A stretch of 64,000 bases of DNA from NCBI GenBank assembly GCA_035293985.1, contig DATGLS010000050.1, forward strand, positions 27,941 through 91,940, written 5' to 3'. Below, one piece after another: positions 1 through 4,966 of this stretch. The DNA comes from JAVDCA01 sp035293985 (GTDB lineage: Bacteria > Pseudomonadota > Alphaproteobacteria > Rhizobiales > Xanthobacteraceae). Both the position numbers and the translations under genes were made by a program. A model generated the notes under the pieces. That model saw nothing but the letters and a program-made list of their open reading frames with translations. It did not search any database and was not told the origin of the DNA. The first letter of the stretch is position 1; each line of letters opens with the position of its first letter.

Positions 1-193
1 GGATGCCGATGGTCGAGCCGTTGAGCGCGTTCAGCGCATCGTCGGGTGCAACGCCCGCCTTGACGCGCTGGCCGCGCGCGGTCGCGGTGATCTCGGCGAT
101 GGTCTCGCCACGGCTGCGGCCGGTCGCGGCGTCGCGCCGGCGATCCGCCGCGCGCGGGCGGCCGAGACGAAGGTGCCGGCGTGCGTGCCGCAT
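1..193 (-). CDS. Partial hypothetical protein, end of early prophage operon
   Basis: The reading frame runs off the left edge, so only the first 64 or so residues are visible. They are rich in Arg and Ala and end with ALNALNGSTIG; I recognise no family. The start is decided by the ribosome binding site: AAAGGGAG lies at 200-207, directly against an ATG at 199 but six bases from the ATG at 193, so 193 is preferred. It follows the 309-residue gene by 36 bases on the same strand and is probably the next member of the leftward early operon. The overlapping plus-strand frame has no ribosome binding site and is taken as a shadow. Confidence 0.45.
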   Translation of the reverse strand, partial: MRHARRHLRLGRPRAADRRRDAATGRSRGETIAEITATARGQRVKAGVAPDDALNALNGSTIGI

Positions 194-229
194 GGGCATC
201 TCCCTTTGTGATCTCGTTGCGATGCAGGT

Positions 230-1159
230 TCATCCGGCGTCCCCCGGCGGCGGCGCGAAGCCGGGGGGCCAGCGCGTGCGCTCGTGGTGCGGCTGGCCGT
301 CGGCGCGGGCGCGCCGCATGCGCGTGAGGCCGAAGCTCGCGCCGACCGCGTTGCGATGGCCGTCGTGGTAGTCCCACCATGCCTGCCACTCGGGCGTCTG
401 CGGCGCGATCAGGACGAGCGACACGGGCGCCGCCTCCGCCGTCTCGGCAAATCCCTCGTGGCGGCGCTGGCTGATGAAGCGGCACGCATGCACGGCCAGG
501 TGGCCGGGCCTGTCGCGCAGCCAGGCGGCGTAGCGCGGCACCGCGGCGATGATCTTTTGCCGCTCCGCCTCGCCCGCCTCCCGCCACGCCTTCCACGCCT
601 CGGCCTTCGACATCACCGGCGTGCGCGGATAGGGCTTCCAGAATTTGTCCTCGAAAACGGCCGAATAGCACGCGCCGCCGGTGCGGCCCGATTGCGTTTC
701 CGTTTCCGACGCCGATTCAGATTTCGATTCAGATTGAGATTCAGATTCAGATTTAGATTTAGATTCTGATTCTGATTCTGATTCTGGATCTGATTCTGAC
801 TCTGGGGCCGTTTCCGCAACGGCCGCGGCGGCGTCACGCGCCCGTTTCCTGAAACGTTTCACCCGCTCGGTGGAAACGTCGCTGGTGAACTGCCGTTCGT
901 CCCAGTTGTGCGGCGCGAGCCGGCCGTCCGCGCGCCGATCGATCAGCCGCGCCGCCATCAGCGCCGCGAGGATCGCGTCGGCTCTGGCGCGCGAGACGTG
1001 CAGCTTGAACGCAATGTCGTCCGTCGACGGCAGCACGCCCGCGTTCGCCGAGGCGAGGCACATGAGGTTGAACCAGGCGCGAAACAGCGCCGGCGAGAGC
1101 CGCTGCAGCTTCGGGTCGTCGACCGCGACGTCATAGGCGCGCCACCATCGTCCTTTCAT
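230..1159 (-). CDS. Phage replication-like protein with N-terminal winged helix and Ser-Glu repeat linker
   Basis: 309 residues starting MKGRWWRAYDVAVDDPKLQRL. Residues ~1-85 resemble the winged-helix N-terminus of phage replication initiator or DnaD-like proteins (LSPALFRAWFNLMCLAS, then a helix-turn-helix-like stretch VSRARADAILAALMAARLI). Residues ~118-150 are an almost pure Ser-Glu/Ser-Lys dipeptide linker encoded by hexamer repeats. The C-terminal part (~150-309) includes FWKPYPRTP and WKAWREAGEAERQKIIAAVPRYAAWL, typical of phage replication-associated hypothetical proteins. The start overlaps the stop of the upstream 72-residue gene by four bases (ATGA). A frame extending upstream exists but lies inside that gene. 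The replication role is inference from position and fold-like pattern. Confidence 0.7.
   Translation of the reverse strand: MKGRWWRAYDVAVDDPKLQRLSPALFRAWFNLMCLASANAGVLPSTDDIAFKLHVSRARADAILAALMAARLIDRRADGRLAPHNWDERQFTSDVSTERVKRFRKRARDAAAAVAETAPESESDPESESESESKSKSESESQSESKSESASETETQSGRTGGACYSAVFEDKFWKPYPRTPVMSKAEAWKAWREAGEAERQKIIAAVPRYAAWLRDRPGHLAVHACRFISQRRHEGFAETAEAAPVSLVLIAPQTPEWQAWWDYHDGHRNAVGASFGLTRMRRARADGQPHHERTRWPPGFAPPPGDAG
714..803. repeat. GATTCA/GATTCT hexamer microsatellite
   Basis: About fifteen tandem, slightly diverged copies of a six-base unit (GATTCA, GATTTA, GATTCT) lie in the coding sequence of the replication-like gene and spell its Ser-Glu/Ser-Lys linker. The unit is a multiple of three, so copy-number change would alter linker length without shifting the frame. 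Confidence 0.85.
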
Positions 1160-1374
1160 CGTCGCCCTCGCGTCGCGCGGCGCGGCGGCGCGGCCCCACC
1201 GCGTTTGCGCCGCATCCCTCTGAGGGTGCGCAGGGCGGCGCGCAGCCGCGCGAGGTTTTCCTGCGCGACGGTGCGGCGCAGCCGGCCGGCCGCGATCAGG
1301 CGCGGATAGACGGCGCGGCGCAGGGCGAGCTCGCGCGCGAGCTCGGCGATCTGTTCCTCGAGGATTGGCTTCAT
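1156..1374 (-). CDS. Small Arg-rich phage protein
   Basis: 72 residues starting MKPILEEQIAELARELALRR. The protein is a predicted long amphipathic helix (QIAELARELALRRAVYPRLIAAGRL, in shorter stretches) with a basic tail ending RRATRGRR, which could bind nucleic acid. It overlaps the HNH gene upstream and the replication-like gene downstream by four bases each (ATGA at 1371-1374 and 1156-1159), so it is translated by coupling within the early operon. I do not recognise a named family. Short helical and basic proteins in this position in prophages are often accessory replication or packaging factors, but that is only an inference. Confidence 0.6.
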   Translation of the reverse strand: MKPILEEQIAELARELALRRAVYPRLIAAGRLRRTVAQENLARLRAALRTLRGMRRKRGGAAPPRRATRGRR

Positions 1375-1805
1375 CGCGATCTCCCACAGCCGGCATCGGC
1401 GACCTCGTAGGCGACGGCCTCGGCCCGCGTGATGCGCCGGCGCTGGTTGATGCGCTGCTCGCTCGGCGTCGCCCAGGCGAGATTGCGGCGCGTGTTGTCG
1501 AGACTGTCGTTGTCGCGGTGGTCGCACGTATGCGTCGGGCTCGGCCGGCGACGACGCATGCGCTCGGCGAGGATTACGCGGTGCATGTAGACGGCGATCT
1601 TGCGACCGCCGCGCATGACGCAACGCCGGGCGTAGATCCTCACGCCGTACTTCCAGCAAAAGCGCGTGAAGCTCCACTTCCATTGGCGGAGCCAGGCGTA
1701 GTCGACCGCGTCGACCACCACGGCGTACTGCCTGCGCGCCCCGATGCGGATGATGCGCGTCGTCATGCGCTTCGTCGTCATGCGCTTCGTCATTCTCTTC
1801 GTCAT
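1371..1805 (-). CDS. Phage-type HNH endonuclease
   Basis: 144 residues. The visible order is a repetitive start (MTKRMTKRMTTKRMTTRI), a beta-rich region AVVVDAVDYAWLRQWKWSF that resembles the N-terminal substrate-positioning part of phage HNH enzymes, then YMHRVILAERM and the HNH core (THTCDHRDNDSLDNTRRNL followed by WATPSEQ). The His of CDH and the downstream Asn residues fit the HNH pattern. The gene overlaps its neighbours by ATGA on both sides. It most likely nicks or cuts DNA as a phage-encoded or homing endonuclease. The family call is firm; the biological role is not. The start at 1805 is fixed by the overlap with the DnaA-like gene. Confidence 0.85.
   Translation of the reverse strand: MTKRMTKRMTTKRMTTRIIRIGARRQYAVVVDAVDYAWLRQWKWSFTRFCWKYGVRIYARRCVMRGGRKIAVYMHRVILAERMRRRRPSPTHTCDHRDNDSLDNTRRNLAWATPSEQRINQRRRITRAEAVAYEVADAGCGRSR
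1761..1805. repeat. 15-bp tandem repeat at the start of the HNH gene
   Basis: CGTCATGCGCTTCGT occurs twice in tandem (1761-1775 and 1776-1790), followed by a diverged third copy to 1805. It encodes the repeated MTKR-type N-terminus and places several in-frame ATG codons in the first fifteen codons of the endonuclease. Confidence 0.75.
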
Positions 1806-2341
1806 GGCTCTCCCTCCCGCCACCGGGTGATGATGTCGGCGATCTCGGCGGCGAGCGCCGGCTCCTGCGCGACCCGCGCCGCGACCTTGAGCGACGCCTG
1901 GCACACCGTGGAGGGGTCGCGGCGAAACAGGCGGCCGAGCGCCGTCGTGCTCGCGCCGAGCTCGCGGCGGCACAGGTACATGGCGAAGTGGCGCGCCTGC
2001 GCGACGCGCGCCGTCCCGCGCGCGCCGACCAGCTCGGCGCGGGTCACGCCGAAGTGCGCCGTCACGAGGTCGATGAGCTCTCGCTCGCGCCGGCGCCCGG
2101 TTGCGAACAGCGCGCGCAGGCGCTCGTTGGATTCGGCGAGCGCCCGCCCGCAGCCGGTGCGGCGAAAGACCACGGCCTCGACCGGCGTCGCCGGCGTCGA
2201 CCACGTCGGCGTTGCCGCCTGGGGCGGGCTCTCGCGCAGCGGCGCGGACGGCGACCGCGACGGCGAATTGAGCCGGGAGCGCACGGCGCGGTAGTGCGCA
2301 CGCAGCGCGGCGGCGGTCGCGGGCTTGGGGGCGGTCGTCAT
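1802..2341 (-). CDS. DnaA domain IV-like (DnaA-box binding) protein
   Basis: 179 residues. The C-terminal ~75 residues match the DNA-binding domain IV of the replication initiator DnaA: ELIDLVTAHFGVTRAELVG, then ARHFAMYLCRRELGAS and GRLFRRDPSTVCQASLKVA, the last being the DnaA signature. There is no AAA+ domain; the first ~100 residues are Ala/Pro-rich with no recognised motif. At ~140 the usual His of the RDHSTV signature is Pro (RDPSTV), which could change box recognition. Stand-alone domain IV proteins occur in alphaproteobacterial prophages and could mark the phage origin or compete with host DnaA; that is inference. The gene overlaps both neighbours by ATGA. Confidence 0.85.
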   Translation of the reverse strand: MTTAPKPATAAALRAHYRAVRSRLNSPSRSPSAPLRESPPQAATPTWSTPATPVEAVVFRRTGCGRALAESNERLRALFATGRRRERELIDLVTAHFGVTRAELVGARGTARVAQARHFAMYLCRRELGASTTALGRLFRRDPSTVCQASLKVAARVAQEPALAAEIADIITRWREGEP

Positions 2342-2592
2342 GCGGCGCTCGCCTGCGCGCTGTCGCGCCGCGCCGCCATGAAGGCGCGGGCGCGGTCGAC
2401 GAGGCGCAGGCTCGGCGCACGCCCGCCGCGCAGGTCGCGCACGAAATTGGGGTCGCGCAGCGCCGCCCGCCCGAATCCGCTGGGCGACATCCCGGCCCGC
2501 TGCAGGAAGGCCTCGATCTCGGCCAGGAACGCGTGAGAGGAGGATTGAGAGGAGGATTGGGAGCAGGATTGGGAGGAGGACGATTGATCCAT
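2338..2592 (-). CDS. First gene of leftward early operon, small phage regulator-like protein
   Basis: 84 residues. It opens with a Ser/Gln tract (DQSSSSQSCSQSSSQSSS) encoded by 12-bp tandem repeats. The rest, AFLQRAGMSPSGFGRAALRD followed by PNFVRDLRGGRAPSLRLVD, resembles a short helix-turn-helix of the kind in small phage regulators, with SPSGFGRAALRDP as the likely turn. It is preceded by a good ribosome binding site (GAGGG, eight bases from ATG) and starts about 40 bases after a TATAAT promoter covered by an operator. It overlaps the DnaA-like gene by ATGA. It could play the Cro role opposite the S24 repressor; this is inference from position. Confidence 0.65.
   Translation of the reverse strand: MDQSSSSQSCSQSSSQSSSHAFLAEIEAFLQRAGMSPSGFGRAALRDPNFVRDLRGGRAPSLRLVDRARAFMAARRDSAQASAA
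2535..2585. repeat. 12-bp tandem repeat, four copies
   Basis: GAGAGGAGGATT is present twice exactly (2535-2546, 2547-2558), followed by two diverged copies to 2585. It encodes the Ser/Gln tract at the start of the 84-residue protein. Confidence 0.8.
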
Positions 2593-2636
2593 CGCGGGTC
2601 CCTCGACGGCATGGAGTGGCGCTCGATGGCAGGAAG

Positions 2637-2663
2637 ATTATAGGATGATTCCTATTAAGGCAA
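2637..2663 (-). promoter_or_regulatory. Leftward early promoter (PL-like)
   Basis: On the minus strand a perfect TATAAT (2642-2637) is preceded at 15 bases by TTGCCT (2663-2658). Transcription would begin near 2630 and enter the early operon at 2592. Operator site 1 (2640-2655) covers the -10 and spacer, so repressor binding there should shut the operon off. Confidence 0.7.
2640..2655. promoter_or_regulatory. Operator site 1 (ATAGGA-TGAT-TCCTAT)
   Basis: Perfect 16-bp inverted repeat, half-site ATAGGA, spacer TGAT. It lies on the leftward promoter. Two related sites follow at 2663-2678 and 2687-2702, with centre-to-centre distances of 23 and 24 bp, close to the geometry of the lambda right operator. 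This site is the best match to the consensus and so the likely highest-affinity site. Confidence 0.75.
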
Positions 2664-2678
2664 GCGGCTTTTTCCTAT
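2663..2678. promoter_or_regulatory. Operator site 2, degenerate
   Basis: The right half TCCTAT (2673-2678) is intact; the left half AGCGGC matches the ATAGGA consensus at three of six positions. It sits between the two divergent -35 regions, where a co-operatively bound middle repressor dimer would be expected. Confidence 0.5.
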
Positions 2679-2705
2679 TGACGGATGAAGGATTGTTCCT
2701 ATACT
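2678..2705 (+). promoter_or_regulatory. Repressor promoter with no room for a leader
   Basis: TTGACG (2678-2683), a 16-base spacer and TATACT (2700-2705). The ATG at 2712 is six bases past the -10, where transcription normally starts, so the repressor mRNA is probably leaderless. There is no Shine-Dalgarno sequence upstream, which agrees. Operator site 3 overlaps the -10. Confidence 0.7.
2687..2702. promoter_or_regulatory. Operator site 3, overlapping the repressor -10
   Basis: GAAGGA-TTGT-TCCTAT: the right half is perfect and the left half matches the ATAGGA consensus at four of six positions. It covers most of the TATACT of the repressor promoter, suggesting negative autoregulation. Confidence 0.6.
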
Positions 2706-2711
2706 GGCGTC

Positions 2712-3392
2712 ATGGACCCGGTGCGCGATCTCGTGCTGGCGCGGCTCGATGCGATCGGCGAAACGCTGAAATCGGCCTCGGTGAAGCTCGGGAAGAACCA
2801 CGCCTATCTGCAGCAGTTCATCCACCGCGGCGTGCCGGCACGGCTGCCCGAGGAGACGCGCCACGCGCTCGCCCGCCTGCTCGGCGTCGAGGAAGCGCGC
2901 CTGCGCGGCCTGGCCGCCGGCGGCTTCCCGGAGCCGCCGCTATCCGAGATGGCACTCCCCGAACGCAATGCCGCGCTCGCCGGCCCGGTGCGCTTCACCG
3001 GCAAGATCCCGCTCTACGGCCAGGCCGAGGGCGGCGCCGACGGGCAGTTTCCGCTCAATGGCAGCCTCATCACCGAGATCGACGCGCCGCCGCCGCTCGC
3101 CGGCGTCTCCGGCGCCTATGCGGTCATGGTGGTCGGCACCTCGATGGAGCCGCGCTATTTCGCGGGCGAGGCAGTGTACGTCAGCCCGCGCGTGCCGGTG
3201 CGCGCCGGCGATTTCGTCGTCGCCCAGATCGCGACCCACGAAGGCGAGCCGCCCCTCGCCTACGTCAAGCGCTACCTCGGCCGCAACGACAAGAGCGTGC
3301 GCTTCGAGCAGCTCAATCCGGCCAAGCGTCTCACCTTCCCGGCCGACCGTATCGTGTCCATCCACCGCGTGGTGATGAGCGGCGAAGGCTGA
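2712..3392 (+). CDS. S24-family (LexA/CI-like) prophage repressor
   Basis: 226 residues. Residues ~1-70 form a helix-turn-helix DNA-binding domain (ASVKLGKNHAYLQQFIHRG); residues ~95-226 are an S24 peptidase domain with catalytic Ser144 in GTSMEPRYFAGE and Lys186 in AYVKRYLGR. The spacing between the two (42) is as in lambda CI. The position where LexA and CI carry the Ala-Gly scissile bond (37 residues before the Ser) reads QAEGGAD, so self-cleavage would have to occur at Glu106-Gly107 or may not occur. The start at 2712 is chosen because the promoter ends at 2705; an upstream ATG at 2685 lies inside the promoter. It is divergent from the early operon and is the likely ligand of the four operator sites. 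Confidence 0.88.
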   Translation: MDPVRDLVLARLDAIGETLKSASVKLGKNHAYLQQFIHRGVPARLPEETRHALARLLGVEEARLRGLAAGGFPEPPLSEMALPERNAALAGPVRFTGKIPLYGQAEGGADGQFPLNGSLITEIDAPPPLAGVSGAYAVMVVGTSMEPRYFAGEAVYVSPRVPVRAGDFVVAQIATHEGEPPLAYVKRYLGRNDKSVRFEQLNPAKRLTFPADRIVSIHRVVMSGEG

Positions 3393-3417
3393 GCTCCCCC
3401 GCCGGTCGATTTCGCGC

Positions 3418-3447
3418 TTGACACGGTGATAGGCCTATTCCTATTAT
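3418..3447 (+). promoter_or_regulatory. Promoter of the gene after the repressor
   Basis: TTGACA (3418-3423), an 18-base spacer and TATTAT (3442-3447). Transcription would start near 3454, upstream of a good ribosome binding site (GCAGGAG, 3461-3467). A fourth operator-like repeat sits inside it. Confidence 0.7.
3429..3444. promoter_or_regulatory. Operator site 4 inside the downstream promoter
   Basis: ATAGGC-CTAT-TCCTAT matches the ATAGGA-N4-TCCTAT consensus with one mismatch. It lies in the spacer and -10, so the same repressor should control the next gene. Confidence 0.7.
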
Positions 3448-3476
3448 CCTCCTGCCAACCGCAGGAGCTCGTCCCG

Positions 3477-3848
3477 ATGCCCCACCGCCCCTCCCCGGCC
3501 CGCCAGCATGCCCAACACCACGCCGACGTCACCCACTACGCCATCCTGTGCTGGCACAAGGGCACCGGCTACTTCGCGGAGCGCGCGCTCGAGGCGAGTT
3601 GCAGCCGCGACGCCGTGATCCGCGACATCGCCGACGGCCAGGTCGAGGGCGTCGCCCGCGTCTTCGCCTTCAACCCCGCCGAGCACATCGCCGACGACGT
3701 CACCGAGGAGATCGCGATCGCGCTCGCCCACCGCTGCCCGCCGGGCGAGCCGATCACGCCCGCGGTGCGCGACTTCATCGAGGCGCATGCCGGCCTCGCC
3801 TACGCGCGCGGGCTTGCGGTGGACGACCGCACCTTCGCGGCCGCGTGA
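3477..3848 (+). CDS. Repressor-controlled hypothetical protein
   Basis: 123 residues starting MPHRPSPARQHAQHHADVTH. The start at 3477 is set by the ribosome binding site GCAGGAG nine bases upstream and by the promoter, which places the transcript start near 3454; a longer frame beginning at 3426 would start inside the promoter. The protein is soluble, with the visible stretches YAILCWHKGTGYFAERALEA and AEHIADDVTEEIAIALAHR; I recognise no family. It stands alone downstream of the repressor, shares its operator and could be a lysogeny-expressed or SOS-like accessory gene. Function unknown. Confidence 0.65.
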   Translation: MPHRPSPARQHAQHHADVTHYAILCWHKGTGYFAERALEASCSRDAVIRDIADGQVEGVARVFAFNPAEHIADDVTEEIAIALAHRCPPGEPITPAVRDFIEAHAGLAYARGLAVDDRTFAAA

Positions 3849-3878
3849 GGCCGCGCGCCGGCACGCCGCCGGCTTTCC

Positions 3879-3963
3879 CGTCATGGCCGGCGAATGCCGG
3901 CCATCCACGTCTTTGCGGCTTGCAAGAACGACGTGGATGCCGGGCATTCGCCGGGCATGACGG
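3879..3963. repeat. REP-like palindromic repeat, copy 1
   Basis: An ~85-bp imperfect inverted repeat: CGTCATGGCCGG at the left pairs with the complementary GGGCATGACGG at the right, with an inner pair CCACGTC/GACGTGG. Related copies lie at 21011-21094 and 57626-57719. It lies just past the last prophage-like gene. Confidence 0.75.
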
Positions 3964-3968
3964 CGTCG

Positions 3969-4220
3969 CTAGGGCGCATCCGTCGCCGCCTCTTTCTGCG
4001 CACCCGCCCCGGCCCCCTCCCCTTCGAACCGCAACAGGTCGCCCGGCTGGCAGCCGAGCGCGCGGCAGATCGCGTCGAGCGTGGAGAAGCGGATCGCCTT
4101 CGCCTTTCCGGTCTTGAGGATCGACAGGTTGGCGAGCGTGATGCCGACGCGATCGGCGAGCTCCGTCAAGGTCATGCGCCGGGCGTAGAGCAGCTCGTCG
4201 AGGTTGACGACGATCGCCAT
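3969..4220 (-). CDS. YozG-like XRE-family regulator
   Basis: 83 residues starting MAIVVNLDELLYARRMTLTE. Residues ~8-65 are a Cro/CI helix-turn-helix (MTLTELADRVGITLANLSIL), followed by IRFSTLDAICRALGCQPGDLL, the typical end of the YozG family. It lies two bases after the DUF2975 gene on the same strand; this pair is a recurrent two-gene unit in bacteria. It is probably an autoregulator acting on the TATCGA repeats upstream of the pair. The last residues (GAGAGAQKEAATDAP) are low-complexity. Confidence 0.88.
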   Translation of the reverse strand: MAIVVNLDELLYARRMTLTELADRVGITLANLSILKTGKAKAIRFSTLDAICRALGCQPGDLLRFEGEGAGAGAQKEAATDAP

Positions 4221-4222
4221 GG

Positions 4223-4765
4223 CTAGACCGTCCCGGCGAGCTCGGCGCGCATGTCGCTGCCGCGCCTGAAGATCTGCGCCAGCACGAAGATCAGCAGCAC
4301 CGCGAACAGCCCGGTGACCGAGATATGCACCACATCGTGCACCTTGGCGCGCACGGCGGCCGGCGCGATCAGGTAGACGGTCGGCTTGAGCAGCGCGTCG
4401 ACCACCTCGACACCGAGCAGAAGCCAGGCGACGCGGATGAGGCGCGCCGCATTGGCCTCGACGAACGGATCGCCGACGCTCGCGCTCGCGACCACGCGCC
4501 GAAGCGTGCGCAGGATGAGCTGGACGAGCGCGAGGGCGATGATCGCGCCCGCCCATGCGGTCAGCGCCATCCGGCCGATCTCGTCAGCGCTCATCGCGAC
4601 GCCGGTCGCATGCGCGATCCGCTCGAGCGGCAGGCGCGCGGTGGCGAGCGCGAAGATCATGACCGCGATGGCGAGAACCATCAGACTGATCAGCACCATG
4701 GTCACGATGATGCCGGCGCGCAGCACCCACTGCGTGAATGCGAACAGCTTTCTTTCATGGGGCAT
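4223..4765 (-). CDS. DUF2975 integral membrane protein
   Basis: 180 residues with four predicted membrane segments at about 12-40 (LRAGIIVTMVLISLMVLAIA), 70-90, 110-125 and 140-165. Between them lie VASASVGDPFVEANAARL and RLIRVAWLLLGVEVVDALL, which are typical of the DUF2975 family. It begins seven bases after TAGGAG. The partner downstream is a YozG-like regulator, so the pair may form a membrane sensor that controls its cognate transcription factor; the biochemical role of DUF2975 is not known. Transcribed from the AT-rich repeat region at 4786-4844. Confidence 0.85.
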   Translation of the reverse strand: MPHERKLFAFTQWVLRAGIIVTMVLISLMVLAIAVMIFALATARLPLERIAHATGVAMSADEIGRMALTAWAGAIIALALVQLILRTLRRVVASASVGDPFVEANAARLIRVAWLLLGVEVVDALLKPTVYLIAPAAVRAKVHDVVHISVTGLFAVLLIFVLAQIFRRGSDMRAELAGTV

Positions 4766-4785
4766 TTGTGTCTCCTACTCATATT

Positions 4786-4844
4786 TATCGATAATCGATA
4801 TATCAATGATCGATGATCGTCAAATAATTTATCGATATTCGATA
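4786..4844 (-). promoter_or_regulatory. Operator/promoter region of the YozG-DUF2975 pair
   Basis: Three related 15-bp palindromes in AT-rich DNA: TATCGATAATCGATA (4786-4800, perfect arms TATCGA), TATCAATGATCGATG (4801-4815, 12 of 15 matching) and TATCGATATTCGATA (4830-4844, perfect arms). A minus-strand TTGACG lies at 4823-4818, with candidate -10 sequences (TATCGA or TATATC) inside the first two palindromes. Binding of the YozG-like protein here would give autoregulation; that is inference. Confidence 0.65.
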
Positions 4845-4966
4845 ATCTTTCTCACACGACCTACTCCCCGCGCTGCCGGCGCCAGGCGGAAACCGAGCGG
4901 CTGGTGACCCCACCCGGACCTGGTCCTATGCTGCACGAAACAGCCACGCCACCGCCGGAGCCCGCA

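Noticed and set aside
714..803. Short repeats that could suggest a CRISPR-like array
   Set aside because: Six-base contiguous units without spacers, inside a coding frame.
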